From Burkholderiaceae bacterium (GTDB lineage: Bacteria > Pseudomonadota > Gammaproteobacteria > Burkholderiales > Burkholderiaceae_B): DNA of 62,239 nucleotides. The notes under the pieces are model-generated. The model saw nothing but the letters and a program-made list of their open reading frames with translations. It did no database searches and was not told the DNA's origin. The translations under genes were made by a program, and so were the position numbers. Location: positions 1 to 62,239 of the forward strand of contig JAGOAJ010000018.1 in the NCBI GenBank assembly GCA_017983955.1, read 5' to 3'. This document shows positions 37,244-46,700 of the stretch, in pieces (positions within the stretch are counted from its first letter, which is position 1; every line of letters starts with the position of its first letter).

Positions 37244-38566
37244 TTATCGAACGTAATGCAAGGTAGTGAAACGACGCCTGAACGCCGACACCGAGCCAGC
37301 CACCTGCTCTAAAGGCGTCGTAGCGAATAAAGCCGTCGCGATATATTCAGCCAGCTCTGGCATATGCTCTGCTTCTATCCCCCAACGTACCAGTTCCGGC
37401 GTCCCCAAACGCAAGCCGTTACGATCCCCGGGCACCGGCTTCATGGGCAAACCTATGCCGCAAGCCAATATATTGGCTAGGCGCAGTCGCTTGGCCATGG
37501 TCTGGCCGCCCCCAAAAGAGTGGGCCTCAACGGCGAACTGATGTGTCGCCGTCATACCTTGATCACTAGCGAAAATAGGCAAGCCTTTATCAGCTAGTTC
37601 CTGAGCCAAAGCCTTTGCCGTGCGCACCATAGACTCCGCATACCCCTGGCCATACGCCTTCCAATCCAACAATGTCATTGCCAACGCCGCACTTTTGGCC
37701 ACATCGAAGTTAGCCGTCAAGCCGGGAAACGCCACCGCATCCAAAGCCTGGGCGATGTCGGCGTCATTCGTCAATACCAAGCCACTGGCAGGCCCCCCTA
37801 AGCTTTTGTAAGTACTAAGCGTCATAACATGCGCGCCTTCTTCCAAAGGCTGCTGTAGGGCACCTCCGGCGATGACTCCGCAGGTATGGGCGGCATCGTA
37901 TAAAACAATCGCCCCTACCTCGTCAGCAATGGCACGCACCTCGCGTAGCGGCAAGGGAAATAGATTGAGACTTCCACCTAGCGAGATAATTGCCGGGCGC
38001 AAGCGCAAGACATCTGCGCGCAACACATCTAAGTCTATGGAATAGCGTACAGGGTCTACGGCCATCTCGTGCGTAATCAATCCGTATTTTCCGGCAGCCC
38101 CTGCCTCATGGTGGGTAACGTGCCCACCTATGCTGGTTGGCGGGGAAAAAATATAATCGCCAGCTTTGGCGACCGCCATAAATACATAAAGATTGGCAAT
38201 TGCCCCAGAAGCCACTCTGATCTCAACAAACTTGGCGCCAAAAACCTCGGCCGCCAGTTCAGCTGCCATGACTTCAATTTTTTCTATCGCCTCCAGCCCC
38301 ATCTCGTACTTGTCGCCTGGGTACCCCAAGGATGGCCGTGCCCCTAACGATGAGGCCAAAACAGCCTCGGCTTTCGGGTTCAAGGTATTCGTTGCCGGAT
38401 TCAGATTAACGCAGTCCTGCTCGTGTATCTTGCGGTTTTCCTCTATCAGTGCCAGTAGCTCATTTTCATTTTGATCAGGCGTTTGACGTGCATAGGTTGC
38501 TGCCAATTGCTGAATGTAAGATTCTGGCCCTTCGGGCACCCAAACTCGTCGTTGAAGTGATGTCAT
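37244..38566 (-). CDS. SHMT-like PLP enzyme, probably a folate-independent aldolase
   Basis: A 440-residue fold-type I PLP enzyme of the serine hydroxymethyltransferase family. PLP residues are present: DAAH (224-227), the lysine K254 in LSTYKSLGGP, GGH (147-149) and the carboxylate arginine in GLRLGTPEL. Compared with E. coli GlyA from memory, Glu57 of AEGYPG is Leu80 (SLGYPG), Tyr65 is Glu88 (KYEMG), and the His next to the lysine is Tyr253. These changes argue against tetrahydrofolate chemistry and for retro-aldol cleavage of a beta-hydroxy amino acid. Last gene behind an amino acid importer, 92 bases after aapP. Confidence 0.85.
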   Translation of the reverse strand: MTSLQRRVWVPEGPESYIQQLAATYARQTPDQNENELLALIEENRKIHEQDCVNLNPATNTLNPKAEAVLASSLGARPSLGYPGDKYEMGLEAIEKIEVMAAELAAEVFGAKFVEIRVASGAIANLYVFMAVAKAGDYIFSPPTSIGGHVTHHEAGAAGKYGLITHEMAVDPVRYSIDLDVLRADVLRLRPAIISLGGSLNLFPLPLREVRAIADEVGAIVLYDAAHTCGVIAGGALQQPLEEGAHVMTLSTYKSLGGPASGLVLTNDADIAQALDAVAFPGLTANFDVAKSAALAMTLLDWKAYGQGYAESMVRTAKALAQELADKGLPIFASDQGMTATHQFAVEAHSFGGGQTMAKRLRLANILACGIGLPMKPVPGDRNGLRLGTPELVRWGIEAEHMPELAEYIATALFATTPLEQVAGSVSAFRRRFTTLHYVR

Positions 38567-38658
38567 GTACTCTGATGTTCCATAGATAGACGGGAAAGCT
38601 AGGCCCAGGCGTGGCCTACCGGCACTGTAATGATTAATTAAGTTACAGCCTGCTCAAG

Positions 38659-39417
38659 CTAATGTTTCAACACTCGCGACAGGAAAAGGCGTGTCCGCTC
38701 GTTTTGTGGTGCATCAAAAATCTGTGCTGGACTGCCTTCTTCCATGATGACGCCGTGGTCTATATAGATCACACGGTCAGCCACCTCGTGGGCGAATCCC
38801 ATCTCGTGGGTCACTATCATCATGGTCATACCGTCCTCGGCCAGTTCGCGCATCACATCCAGAACCTCACTGACCATTTCAGGGTCCAGCGCCGACGTCG
38901 GCTCATCAAATAGCATAATGCTGGGCTCCATCGCTAATGATCGCGCGATAGCCACCCGTTGCTGCTGACCACCGGATAGCTGATTAGGATACTTGTGCGC
39001 ATGCTCGGACAGGCCCACACGCGCAAGCAGCTTAAGCGCCGTAGCCTCTGCCTGCTTCTGGGATTTTCCATGCACGCGCATGGGTGCCAAGGCAATATTT
39101 TCAAGGACGGTCTTGTGCGGAAAAAGATTGAACTGTTGAAAAACCATGCCTACGCCTGCACGCGCCTTGGCCAACTGCCGCTCAGCCCCAAGCTCACGTT
39201 CAGCCTCGGTGGGTAAAGCGATGTCATTCACCAGCAGCTGCCCGGCCTGAAAGGCTTCCAAACCATTAACGCAACGGATAAGCGTGGATTTCCCCGAGCC
39301 GCTAGCACCAATGATGACCAGCACTTCGCCTTTTTTGACGGCAAGGTCAATACCACGCAAGACATGGTGCTGGCCAAAATACTTATGAACGTCAGTAAAG
39401 TTCACAACACTGCTCAT
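38659..39417 (-). CDS. aapP: Amino acid ABC transporter ATPase (AapP/GlnQ type)
   Basis: A 252-residue ATPase that powers polar amino acid uptake. Walker [11 protein letters not shown]-loop QFNLFPHKT, signature LSGGQQQR, Walker [13 protein letters not shown] and the switch histidine in IVTHEMGF are all present. It is the fourth gene of the importer operon; the preceding gap of 34 bases includes its ribosome site. The symbol follows the Rhizobium aapJQMP system, whose gene order is the same; the specificity may differ. Confidence 0.93.
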   Translation of the reverse strand: MSSVVNFTDVHKYFGQHHVLRGIDLAVKKGEVLVIIGASGSGKSTLIRCVNGLEAFQAGQLLVNDIALPTEAERELGAERQLAKARAGVGMVFQQFNLFPHKTVLENIALAPMRVHGKSQKQAEATALKLLARVGLSEHAHKYPNQLSGGQQQRVAIARSLAMEPSIMLFDEPTSALDPEMVSEVLDVMRELAEDGMTMMIVTHEMGFAHEVADRVIYIDHGVIMEEGSPAQIFDAPQNERTRLFLSRVLKH

Positions 39418-39451
39418 GCGCTATGCTCCTGAAAACGAATGCTGATATCCA

Positions 39452-40579
39452 TCATCGTCCCCCCTGATTCATGCGATCTTCTAAACGACGGCAACCGTAG
39501 GTGATGATGGAGGCTACCGCCATATAGACGATAAACATGAAAATGTAGATTTCATAGGTACGGCCTGCAGTCTGCGGATTAATCATGACCATCTGGCCAG
39601 CACGTAGAAAGTCCGTCAAACCGATGATGAAAAGCAAAGGCACGTTGTTGAATATGTCCAGTACATTCCCCACTAATGCGGGAGTAGTGACTCGTAGCGC
39701 CTGAGGCAGCACGATATCTCGATTGATATGCCAGTTGCTCATTCCCAAGGCCTGTGCCGCCTCGACCTGGCCGCGTGGCACGCTCTGCAAACCACTGCGT
39801 ATGTATTCTGCAACGTAGGCTGAGAAAAACAAACTGAAACCCAAAACCCCGCGTGCAAGATCTGGCACATTGACGGAGGGGACAATGAACGGCGTCATAA
39901 TCCACAGGCAGTACACCACCAATATCAATGGCAAGGCCCGCATGACCTCTATATAACCAGCACATAAAACCCTGGCGCTGGAATAACGGCTGCGACGGCC
40001 CAGCGCCAACAATATGCCCACAGGCAGGCTAAGCACAGCAGCCACTAAGGTAACCAGCACACTAAGCAACAAGCCACCCCAGCGCTCTGTGCCCGCCTCG
40101 GCCAACAAGGCGCCTATCAGTACCACGCCTATCAGCCAGAGCACGCCCATAACCCTGCGCACCACGGGCACATACGCCGTCAGAGCCCATCCGAGCACAC
40201 CCGACAATACGCAATAGGCTCCCCAGGACAGGCCAAGCATGGACCCCGCGCTAAGCAAGGCTATTAATAGCGAAACAAGACCCACTCCCACCGCTATTAC
40301 CCGTGGAAGCCTAATTAACATGCCCAGGGTAGCGCCACTTAGGCCGAACAACACCAGTGCGCTCACCCATGCTCGCCAAATGCTATCTACCGGATACGTA
40401 CCAGCCATCAAGACACGCATGCTTGAGCCTATTACCTGCCATTGAGCAGTCCATATCGCCCAAGACAGCAACGACCACGACGCCCATGCACACAAGCCTA
40501 TCAAGGCTAGCGATAACACCGCACTGGAAAAGTTTGACAGTAAGTTAACGCGCAACCAACGTATCGTTGCCTGCATCAT
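39452..40579 (-). CDS. aapM: Amino acid ABC transporter permease (AapM type)
   Basis: A 375-residue inner-membrane permease of the HAAAP group with about eight membrane segments. The cytoplasmic EAA loop that contacts the ATPase is GQVEAAQALGMSNWHINRDIVLPQALR, and MRALPLILVVYCLW precedes it. Its long N-terminal half is typical of the Aap/Bzt class, larger than simple GlnP-type permeases. Translation is coupled to aapQ: the ATG overlaps the aapQ stop codon as ATGA. Two ATG codons stand in tandem at the start. Confidence 0.93.
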   Translation of the reverse strand: MMQATIRWLRVNLLSNFSSAVLSLALIGLCAWASWSLLSWAIWTAQWQVIGSSMRVLMAGTYPVDSIWRAWVSALVLFGLSGATLGMLIRLPRVIAVGVGLVSLLIALLSAGSMLGLSWGAYCVLSGVLGWALTAYVPVVRRVMGVLWLIGVVLIGALLAEAGTERWGGLLLSVLVTLVAAVLSLPVGILLALGRRSRYSSARVLCAGYIEVMRALPLILVVYCLWIMTPFIVPSVNVPDLARGVLGFSLFFSAYVAEYIRSGLQSVPRGQVEAAQALGMSNWHINRDIVLPQALRVTTPALVGNVLDIFNNVPLLFIIGLTDFLRAGQMVMINPQTAGRTYEIYIFMFIVYMAVASIITYGCRRLEDRMNQGGR

Positions 40580-41760
40580 GATGCACCCCCGGCTTTAAGC
40601 AAGCGGTAATTGCAGACGTTGACCACGGCGCTGATGCTCCAGCTAAGCACTAGATAAGCCAGCACTACTACTATCATGCCTTCCAGACTGCGTCCCGATT
40701 GATTGGCTACCGTGCCATACACATTAAATAAATCCGGAAACCCGATCGCGATGCCTAGTGACGTATTTTTAGCCAAACTAATATATTGATTACCAAAAGC
40801 AGGGAGGACTATGCGGTTGACCTGAGGCAAAATCACATCCCTGAGACAGTCGCGATGACTCATACCCAAGGCTTGCGCGGCCTCCCACTGCCCAGCGGGC
40901 AATGACAACATCGCCCCGCGCACGATTTCCGCGATGAAAGCAGCTTTGTAAATAATCAGGCCCAACAGCATGGCCGCCAATTCAGGGCTGATGCTGTAGC
41001 CACCCACCACAGAAAAGCGCTTGGCCTGTGGAAGATCCAGGGCTAAAGGAGCGCCCACATACTGAGCGATCAAGAAAAACACCGGAGCTGCCAGCAACAG
41101 GTAAAAGCGCATTTTCCAGCGCGACAGCACCAGCCATGCCACCAGACACAACGCGCCCAGTACCAATAGCGACAGAGACACCAGCGATACGCCGTCATTC
41201 AGACTAATGGTTGGTAGATATACCCCTTGCTGACTGGCAATAACGCCAAACCATTGGCCCGCCTGCGCCAAGCCCGGAAGCTGCAAGACGACGGCGAAAT
41301 ACCAGAACACCAACTGAATCAACGGCGGCGTATTACGTATAAACTCCACAAATAGAAAGCTTAATTGGCGTAGCAGCCAGTTTTTTGAGAGGCGGCCTAC
41401 GCCTATCAAAACACCCAAAACCGTTGCGAAAAACATCCCCAGCAAGGCGGCTTTGATCGCATTGATCGCACCGGTCATCAAGGCCTGGATATTGCTGTCT
41501 GACGACAAGAAATCTCGGACTAGTGGCCCAAGGCCGCCAAAATCCAAGGTCACCCCCTCGCTAATATCAAATCCAGCCGGCTGGGTTAGAAACCGCAGAC
41601 TAAAACCTATGCCGTTTTTCCCCAGACCGACATTAATGCTATGCCCTATCCAATACAAAACCGCTAATACAGCCAAGATAATCGCAAGCTGCAGCAACAT
41701 GCGTAGCGCGCGTTTACCACGCAGCTTCATGTCACCCTGAACGGTTGTAGGAGTATCCAC
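40576..41760 (-). CDS. aapQ: Amino acid ABC transporter permease (AapQ type)
   Basis: Companion permease to AapM, 394 residues with about eight membrane helices. The EAA loop is GQWEAAQALGMSHRDCLRDVILPQVNR; FVEFIRNTPPLIQLVFWYF is the conserved pore-lining segment. Start codon: a GTG at 41760 has an AAGGA site six bases ahead and gives the normal length; a GTG at 41811 and an ATG at 41730 (AGGGTG ahead) are the alternatives. The second gene of the operon, about 85 bases after aapJ. Confidence 0.92.
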   Translation of the reverse strand: MDTPTTVQGDMKLRGKRALRMLLQLAIILAVLAVLYWIGHSINVGLGKNGIGFSLRFLTQPAGFDISEGVTLDFGGLGPLVRDFLSSDSNIQALMTGAINAIKAALLGMFFATVLGVLIGVGRLSKNWLLRQLSFLFVEFIRNTPPLIQLVFWYFAVVLQLPGLAQAGQWFGVIASQQGVYLPTISLNDGVSLVSLSLLVLGALCLVAWLVLSRWKMRFYLLLAAPVFFLIAQYVGAPLALDLPQAKRFSVVGGYSISPELAAMLLGLIIYKAAFIAEIVRGAMLSLPAGQWEAAQALGMSHRDCLRDVILPQVNRIVLPAFGNQYISLAKNTSLGIAIGFPDLFNVYGTVANQSGRSLEGMIVVVLAYLVLSWSISAVVNVCNYRLLKAGGAS

Positions 41761-41845
41761 AAAAAATCCTTCGTTAACCTTACTTGCCAAAGGCAGCCCG
41801 CTAGGGGCCACCTTTGAATTAAATTATTCGGCTGTCGTCCATAGC

Positions 41846-42880
41846 CTAGGACCAAGGTGGCGAATACAAGCCTCCGCCTTTCGTCCAGATCTCATTGAAG
41901 GTGCCTTTGCGCTCAATAAATGAGCCGCTAGCTTCACCCAGATTACGCTCGTAGATCTCACCAAAATTGCCCACCTGGCGTATCATGCGCGCCACGAAGT
42001 CCTCGGGTAGGCCAAAGTCAGGACCAAAGCTGCCATTAGCCCCTACAAATTTTTGTACAAAAGGGTCGGGACTTTGCGCTGCGGTATCTATCGTGTTGGA
42101 TGTGAAACCGTACTCCTCAGCTTGATAGCTGGCATAGATGATCCAGCGCAAGGCATTGCGCCAGCGGGAATCATTCGCGACGGTAAATCCGGCAAACGGT
42201 GATTTATTCAGGATCTCAGGCAACAAACTATAGTCCTGGGGTGATGCTGCATTCGCCTTTAAAGAGGCCAATACCGAGCGATCGGTACTAATCGCCACGC
42301 AACGGCCAGACTCCAGCGCAGAGAATAAGCGCTCCAGATTCTCATAGGTCAATACCTTGGTATCGCTACCCCAACCTTGGGCTTTGATATGCGCCGCCAG
42401 CGTCTGTTCGGTATTCGAACCTTGTGTTGTACACAAAGTAGCGCCATCCAGTTCTTTCACACTGGACACGACATTGTCCTTAACCATCAAACCGGTGCCG
42501 TCATAAAAATAGATCGGCAAAAAATCAACGGTAATAGCAGACTCACGCCCAGGCTTCAGCGTCGTACGAGCAAACACCACATCCACTTGATTGGTTTGCA
42601 CGGCACTAAAACGACTCTTGTCAGTAACAACCACAAACTTGACTTTCTTGGCATCCCCTAGAACCGCCGCAGCCACTGAGCGGCATAAATCCACCTCCAG
42701 GCCTTCCATCTCGCCAGTCTGGGTATTTAAGTAGCCAAAGCCTGGCGCTGCATTATCAGTACCGCAATGCAATACGCCTCGCTCTTTTACCTTGTCCAGC
42801 AAGGAAGCATGCACGCTGCCTACACCTAGGGCCAACGTGGCCGCCGTCATTACACCGATGCGTTGCCATAACTTAATCAT
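41846..42880 (-). CDS. aapJ: Periplasmic amino acid-binding protein (AapJ type)
   Basis: A 344-residue solute-binding protein with a signal peptide (cut near VHAS, residue 26). The core LDKVKERGVLHCGTDNAAPGFGYLNTQTGEMEGLEVDLCRSVAAAVLG is typical of the AapJ/BztA group that binds general L-amino acids. It determines the operon's substrate. The ATG at 42880 has a near-perfect GGAGG ribosome site. First gene of the operon, divergent from a LysR regulator. Confidence 0.93.
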   Translation of the reverse strand: MIKLWQRIGVMTAATLALGVGSVHASLLDKVKERGVLHCGTDNAAPGFGYLNTQTGEMEGLEVDLCRSVAAAVLGDAKKVKFVVVTDKSRFSAVQTNQVDVVFARTTLKPGRESAITVDFLPIYFYDGTGLMVKDNVVSSVKELDGATLCTTQGSNTEQTLAAHIKAQGWGSDTKVLTYENLERLFSALESGRCVAISTDRSVLASLKANAASPQDYSLLPEILNKSPFAGFTVANDSRWRNALRWIIYASYQAEEYGFTSNTIDTAAQSPDPFVQKFVGANGSFGPDFGLPEDFVARMIRQVGNFGEIYERNLGEASGSFIERKGTFNEIWTKGGGLYSPPWS

Positions 42881-42982
42881 CTTGCCTCCTGGTTTTATCC
42901 TGAGTAATACAGGGCTATGAATTTGGGCGTATCGTAGCAACCCTGTAAATAAAGGTCTACTTACTTTTATTTAAACAATACA

Positions 42983-42995
42983 TTAGAATTTCTAA
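42983..42995. promoter_or_regulatory. LysR-type binding site candidate between aapJ and lysR
   Basis: TTAGAATTTCTAA is a perfect palindrome of two six-base arms around one base and fits the T-N11-A rule of LysR regulators. It lies 27 bases before lysR and about 100 bases before aapJ, a suitable place to control both. Confidence 0.55.
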
Positions 42996-43022
42996 CTATT
43001 GAATTGAACTTGGCGCTCACTG

Positions 43023-43931
43023 ATGAATATTTCCCGCTTAAGAACGCTGTGTGAATTAGCGACACGACGCACCATGGCAGCAGTCGCAGAAGCCATATTC
43101 TTGACACCCTCAGCGGTGTCTCAACAGATCGCCTTATTGGAAGCAGAAGTAGGAGTTACCCTAATAGAACGGCGCGGTCGCGGTGTACGCCTAACTGCGG
43201 CAGGACGCACATTGGTTGCGCATGGCGAGCAAATCATGTCCATACTGGATGAAGCCTCTGCCGACCTGGCGGCCATACGCGAAGAAATCTCTGGTGAAAT
43301 TCGTGTCGCCGCATTCCCCTCTGCTGCGGCCGCGCTATTGCCTGCAGCAATACGCTCTTTGCACGAACACTATCCCTTGCTGGAAGTCATATTCGCAGAA
43401 TGTGGCGCAGATGAAGGGCTGACTGCTCTAAGATCATGGTCTGTCGATGTAGCGCTTACCGACGACCTGTCCCGGGTGCCCGACGATAAGACCAAGGGAC
43501 TGGAAAAAACATTCTTGATTGAAGACCAGTTATATGCCTTAGTGCCGAAAGACCATCACCTAAGCGCGGAAGCCACAATTACGCTTACGGCATTAAAAAA
43601 TGAAATGTGGGCTTTGGAATCCACATCTAGCGCCTATGCGGAATTTGTACTAAGCAAATGCCGTAGCGCAGGCTTCGAACCCAGAATGAACGGGAACTGT
43701 AGAAGCTTCGAAATGGTTGCCGCTATGGTCGCCTCCAGTTGCTCGGTCTCTATCACGCCAGGGCTGCGCACCTTCCATCTGGAGCCAGAAATTGCCGTAC
43801 GAAAATTAATGCCCGAGGTTAAAAGGAATATTTTTATTACCTACCGCCAGGGGGAACGCAAGCATCCCGCCATACAGGTGTTCGTCCAGGCCCTGCTGGC
43901 CAGCGCAGCGCAAATACGTAGTTCTAGTTAA
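43023..43931 (+). CDS. LysR-family transcriptional regulator
   Basis: A 302-residue activator/repressor. The N-terminal winged helix (NISRLRTLCELATRRTMAAVAEAIFLTPSAVSQQIALLEAEVGVTLIERRGRGVRLTAAGRTL, residues 2-65 or so) is followed by the effector-binding domain with the usual IRVAAFPSAAAALLP start. Its divergent position suggests it controls aapJQMP and the SHMT-like gene in response to their substrate. Its 3' end is five bases from the end of the convergent aceE-type gene. Confidence 0.93.
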   Translation: MNISRLRTLCELATRRTMAAVAEAIFLTPSAVSQQIALLEAEVGVTLIERRGRGVRLTAAGRTLVAHGEQIMSILDEASADLAAIREEISGEIRVAAFPSAAAALLPAAIRSLHEHYPLLEVIFAECGADEGLTALRSWSVDVALTDDLSRVPDDKTKGLEKTFLIEDQLYALVPKDHHLSAEATITLTALKNEMWALESTSSAYAEFVLSKCRSAGFEPRMNGNCRSFEMVAAMVASSCSVSITPGLRTFHLEPEIAVRKLMPEVKRNIFITYRQGERKHPAIQVFVQALLASAAQIRSSS

Positions 43932-43936
43932 ACCAA

Positions 43937-46561
43937 CTACGCTTGGCCATTCGTTAAGCTAGTCAATGCTGCCTGAACAATAGACTGAGCATCCACGCCA
44001 AAAAATGCACGGAGTTCGGCCCGCGTATCGCTGCGCCCAAACCCATCAGTGCCCAAGGCGGTATAGCTACGCTGCGGTGGCAAATACGCCCTGATGGATT
44101 CTGGCACCATACGCACATAATCCGTCGCGGCAATAATGGGGCCAGTACAACGCGCCAACAGTTCCGTAATAAAGGCTGGCTGGCATTTCAGGCCATCGCG
44201 CGCCAGCTCTGACCAACTGGTAACACTGACTACATCGCTGGCAATACCCATAGTCGCCAGTTCTTGGGCTGCCTTGATGACTTCGGTCAAGATAGCCCCC
44301 GACCCCAACAGAGTCACCCGCTGATGGCTGGCGACATCGCCATAACAACCAAAATAATAAGCGCCACGCAGCACGTCATCGGCTACGCCCTGGGGTAGAT
44401 CGTGCTGCTCATAGCTTTCGTTGGTGACGGTGATGTAATAGAAGACATCGCGCTGCTCCTCGAGCATTTCACGAGCGCCATGATCGACAATCACCGCCAG
44501 CTCGCCAGCAAATGCAGGGTCATAGCTTTTGCAATTGGGTATGGTGCTGGCCATTAAATGGCTGCTGCCATCCTGGTGCTGCAAGCCTTCCCCGGACAGT
44601 GTGGTCCGCCCGGACGTAGCGCCTATCAAAAAGCCACGCGGACGCTGATCGGCCGCGGCCCAGATCAAATCGCCGACACGCTGAAAGCCAAACATTGAAT
44701 AGTAAATATAGAAGGGCAGCATGGGCAGGCCATGCACGCTATAGCTGGTGGCAGCGGCTGTCCAACTGGACATGGCACCCGCCTCGCTAATGCCTTCTTC
44801 CAGTATCTGTCCATCGACGGCTTCGCGATAGCTAAGTATTGAGCCTATGTCTTCAGGCTCGTAACGCTGACCCACACTGGAATAAATGCCCACCTGATGA
44901 AACAAACTGGCCATGCCAAAGGTACGCGCCTCGTCGGCCACGATAGGCACGACACGCGGCCCCAGCGTCGGGTCTTTCAACAAGCCACCCAACAAACGCA
45001 CGAAGGCCATGGTGCTGGACATCTTGCGGCCAGCGGGCGTCAAGGCAAATTGCCCATATTTAGCCAGTTCCGGTACGGCCAGCATGGGGGCGGCGGTATG
45101 CCTGGCAGGCAAATAGCCGCCCAACGCCTGACGCCGTGCTTGCAGATAGCTCATTTCCGGGCTGTCGGCCGCTGGCTTATAAAACTCGACATTAATCGCT
45201 TGTTGGTCAGTTAAAGGCAAATCAAAGCGATCCCTGAAGGCCAGCAAGTCCTGCTCTTGCAGTTGTTTCTGGGAGTGCGTGGTCATGCGCCCCTGCCCGG
45301 CTTTGCCCATGCCATAGCCCTTTTGGGTATGGGCCAGTATCACAGTAGGCTGGCCTGTGTGCTGGGCCGCACTGGCATAGGCCGCATGTACCTTGATCAG
45401 GTCATGGCCGCCACGCAGAAGGTCATCAATCTCCTCGTCGCTCATGCCGCTGACCAAACGGCGCAGATCGCTGTTCTGATTAAAGAAATGCTCGCGGTTA
45501 TAGGCAGCGTCCTTGGCGGAAAAAGTTTGCATTTGGCCATCCACGGTGCTGGATAAGGCGCGTACCAAGGCGCCGCTGTGGTCGCGAGCAAATAAGCTGT
45601 CCCACTTGCTGCCCCACAAGACCTTGATGACGTTCCAACCCGCACCGATAAACAGCTTTTCGAATTCGTCGATGACCCGACTATTGCCCCGCACCGGGCC
45701 GTCCAGGCGCTGTAAATTGCAGTTGATGACCCAGACCAGGTTATCCAAGCCTTCCCGAGCAGCCAGCGTGAGCGCTGCCACCGATTCAGGCTCGTCCATT
45801 TCGCCATCGCCAAATACTCCCCAGACCTTGCGGCCGCTACAATCCAGCAGATTTCTGTGACTAAGGTAGCGCATGAACCTGGCTTGGTAGATGGAGCTGA
45901 TGGGTCCTATGCCCATGGATCCGGTGGGAAACTGCCAGAAGTCGGGCATCAGGTAAGGGTGGGGATAACTGGACAAGCCCTGCGCGCCCACCCTTGGCCC
46001 TTTCAGTTCCTGCCTGTAATGGGACAAATCTTGTTCGGTGAAGCGCCCTTCCAGGTAGGCGCGCGCGTATACGCCAGGTGCGCTATGAGGCTGGAAAAAC
46101 ACCAGATCGCCGCCATGTCCGCCGGGCGTGGTCTGACGCGCATGGAAAAAGTGATTAAAGCCGACTTCGAACAAATCAGCTGCACTGGCGTAACTGGCAA
46201 TATGCCCGCCCAGATCACCATAGGCGGCGTTAGCTCGCAACACCATAGCCAAGGCATTCCAGCGCATCAACGCACCCAGTTTTTCCTCTAGACGCAAGTT
46301 ACCTGGAAAGGCGGGCTGCTGATCTACCGATATTGTGTTGATGTACGGCGTGCCCAGAGGTGCTTGCCAGGACACCCGCATTTGCGTGGCCAACTGCTGC
46401 AGCTCTTGCAAGATAAAGGCAGCGCGCTGCGGCCCTTGACTGGCGACCAGGGAATGAAAACTTTCATGCCACTCTATGGTTTCAGCGGGGTCTGGGTCTA
46501 CTTCCTGGTGCATAGGGCTGGTCAGGGACGACGCCAAAGGGTTCAATAAGGTAGCATTCAT
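43937..46561 (-). CDS. Pyruvate dehydrogenase E1-type (AceE family) 2-oxo-acid dehydrogenase
   Basis: An 874-residue homodimeric thiamine-diphosphate E1. The cofactor motif runs GDGEMDEPES ... VWVINCNLQRLDGPVRGN; other family blocks are PGGHGGDLVFFQPHSAPG, QKGYGMGKAGQG and TSGRTTLSGEGLQHQDGSSH. The normal partners aceF and lpd are absent. A divergent Lrp regulator resembles the mdeR-mdeB arrangement of Pseudomonas, where the E1 works on 2-oxobutyrate; that is inference from context. It could also be a second pyruvate dehydrogenase E1. An AGGAT site supports the ATG. Confidence 0.92.
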   Translation of the reverse strand: MNATLLNPLASSLTSPMHQEVDPDPAETIEWHESFHSLVASQGPQRAAFILQELQQLATQMRVSWQAPLGTPYINTISVDQQPAFPGNLRLEEKLGALMRWNALAMVLRANAAYGDLGGHIASYASAADLFEVGFNHFFHARQTTPGGHGGDLVFFQPHSAPGVYARAYLEGRFTEQDLSHYRQELKGPRVGAQGLSSYPHPYLMPDFWQFPTGSMGIGPISSIYQARFMRYLSHRNLLDCSGRKVWGVFGDGEMDEPESVAALTLAAREGLDNLVWVINCNLQRLDGPVRGNSRVIDEFEKLFIGAGWNVIKVLWGSKWDSLFARDHSGALVRALSSTVDGQMQTFSAKDAAYNREHFFNQNSDLRRLVSGMSDEEIDDLLRGGHDLIKVHAAYASAAQHTGQPTVILAHTQKGYGMGKAGQGRMTTHSQKQLQEQDLLAFRDRFDLPLTDQQAINVEFYKPAADSPEMSYLQARRQALGGYLPARHTAAPMLAVPELAKYGQFALTPAGRKMSSTMAFVRLLGGLLKDPTLGPRVVPIVADEARTFGMASLFHQVGIYSSVGQRYEPEDIGSILSYREAVDGQILEEGISEAGAMSSWTAAATSYSVHGLPMLPFYIYYSMFGFQRVGDLIWAAADQRPRGFLIGATSGRTTLSGEGLQHQDGSSHLMASTIPNCKSYDPAFAGELAVIVDHGAREMLEEQRDVFYYITVTNESYEQHDLPQGVADDVLRGAYYFGCYGDVASHQRVTLLGSGAILTEVIKAAQELATMGIASDVVSVTSWSELARDGLKCQPAFITELLARCTGPIIAATDYVRMVPESIRAYLPPQRSYTALGTDGFGRSDTRAELRAFFGVDAQSIVQAALTSLTNGQA

Positions 46562-46663
46562 GGCAGATCCTGGATTACTTTAGCGACAAAACAACTCTAG
46601 CTATATTCTGGCCCAAACGCTAAAGCATGGGCTATCAAACTAACGGACAAACCAACAAGAACT

Positions 46664-46678
46664 CAGCAGAATATGCTG
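46664..46678. promoter_or_regulatory. Lrp-type operator between the E1 gene and lrp
   Basis: CAGCAGAATATGCTG fits 13 of 15 positions of the E. coli Lrp consensus YAGHAWATTWTDCTR and sits inside a longer perfect inverted repeat, CTCAGCA/TGCTGAG (46662-46680). It ends 20 bases before the lrp ATG. Confidence 0.7.
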
Positions 46679-46700
46679 AGAACATCGGAAAATATAGACC

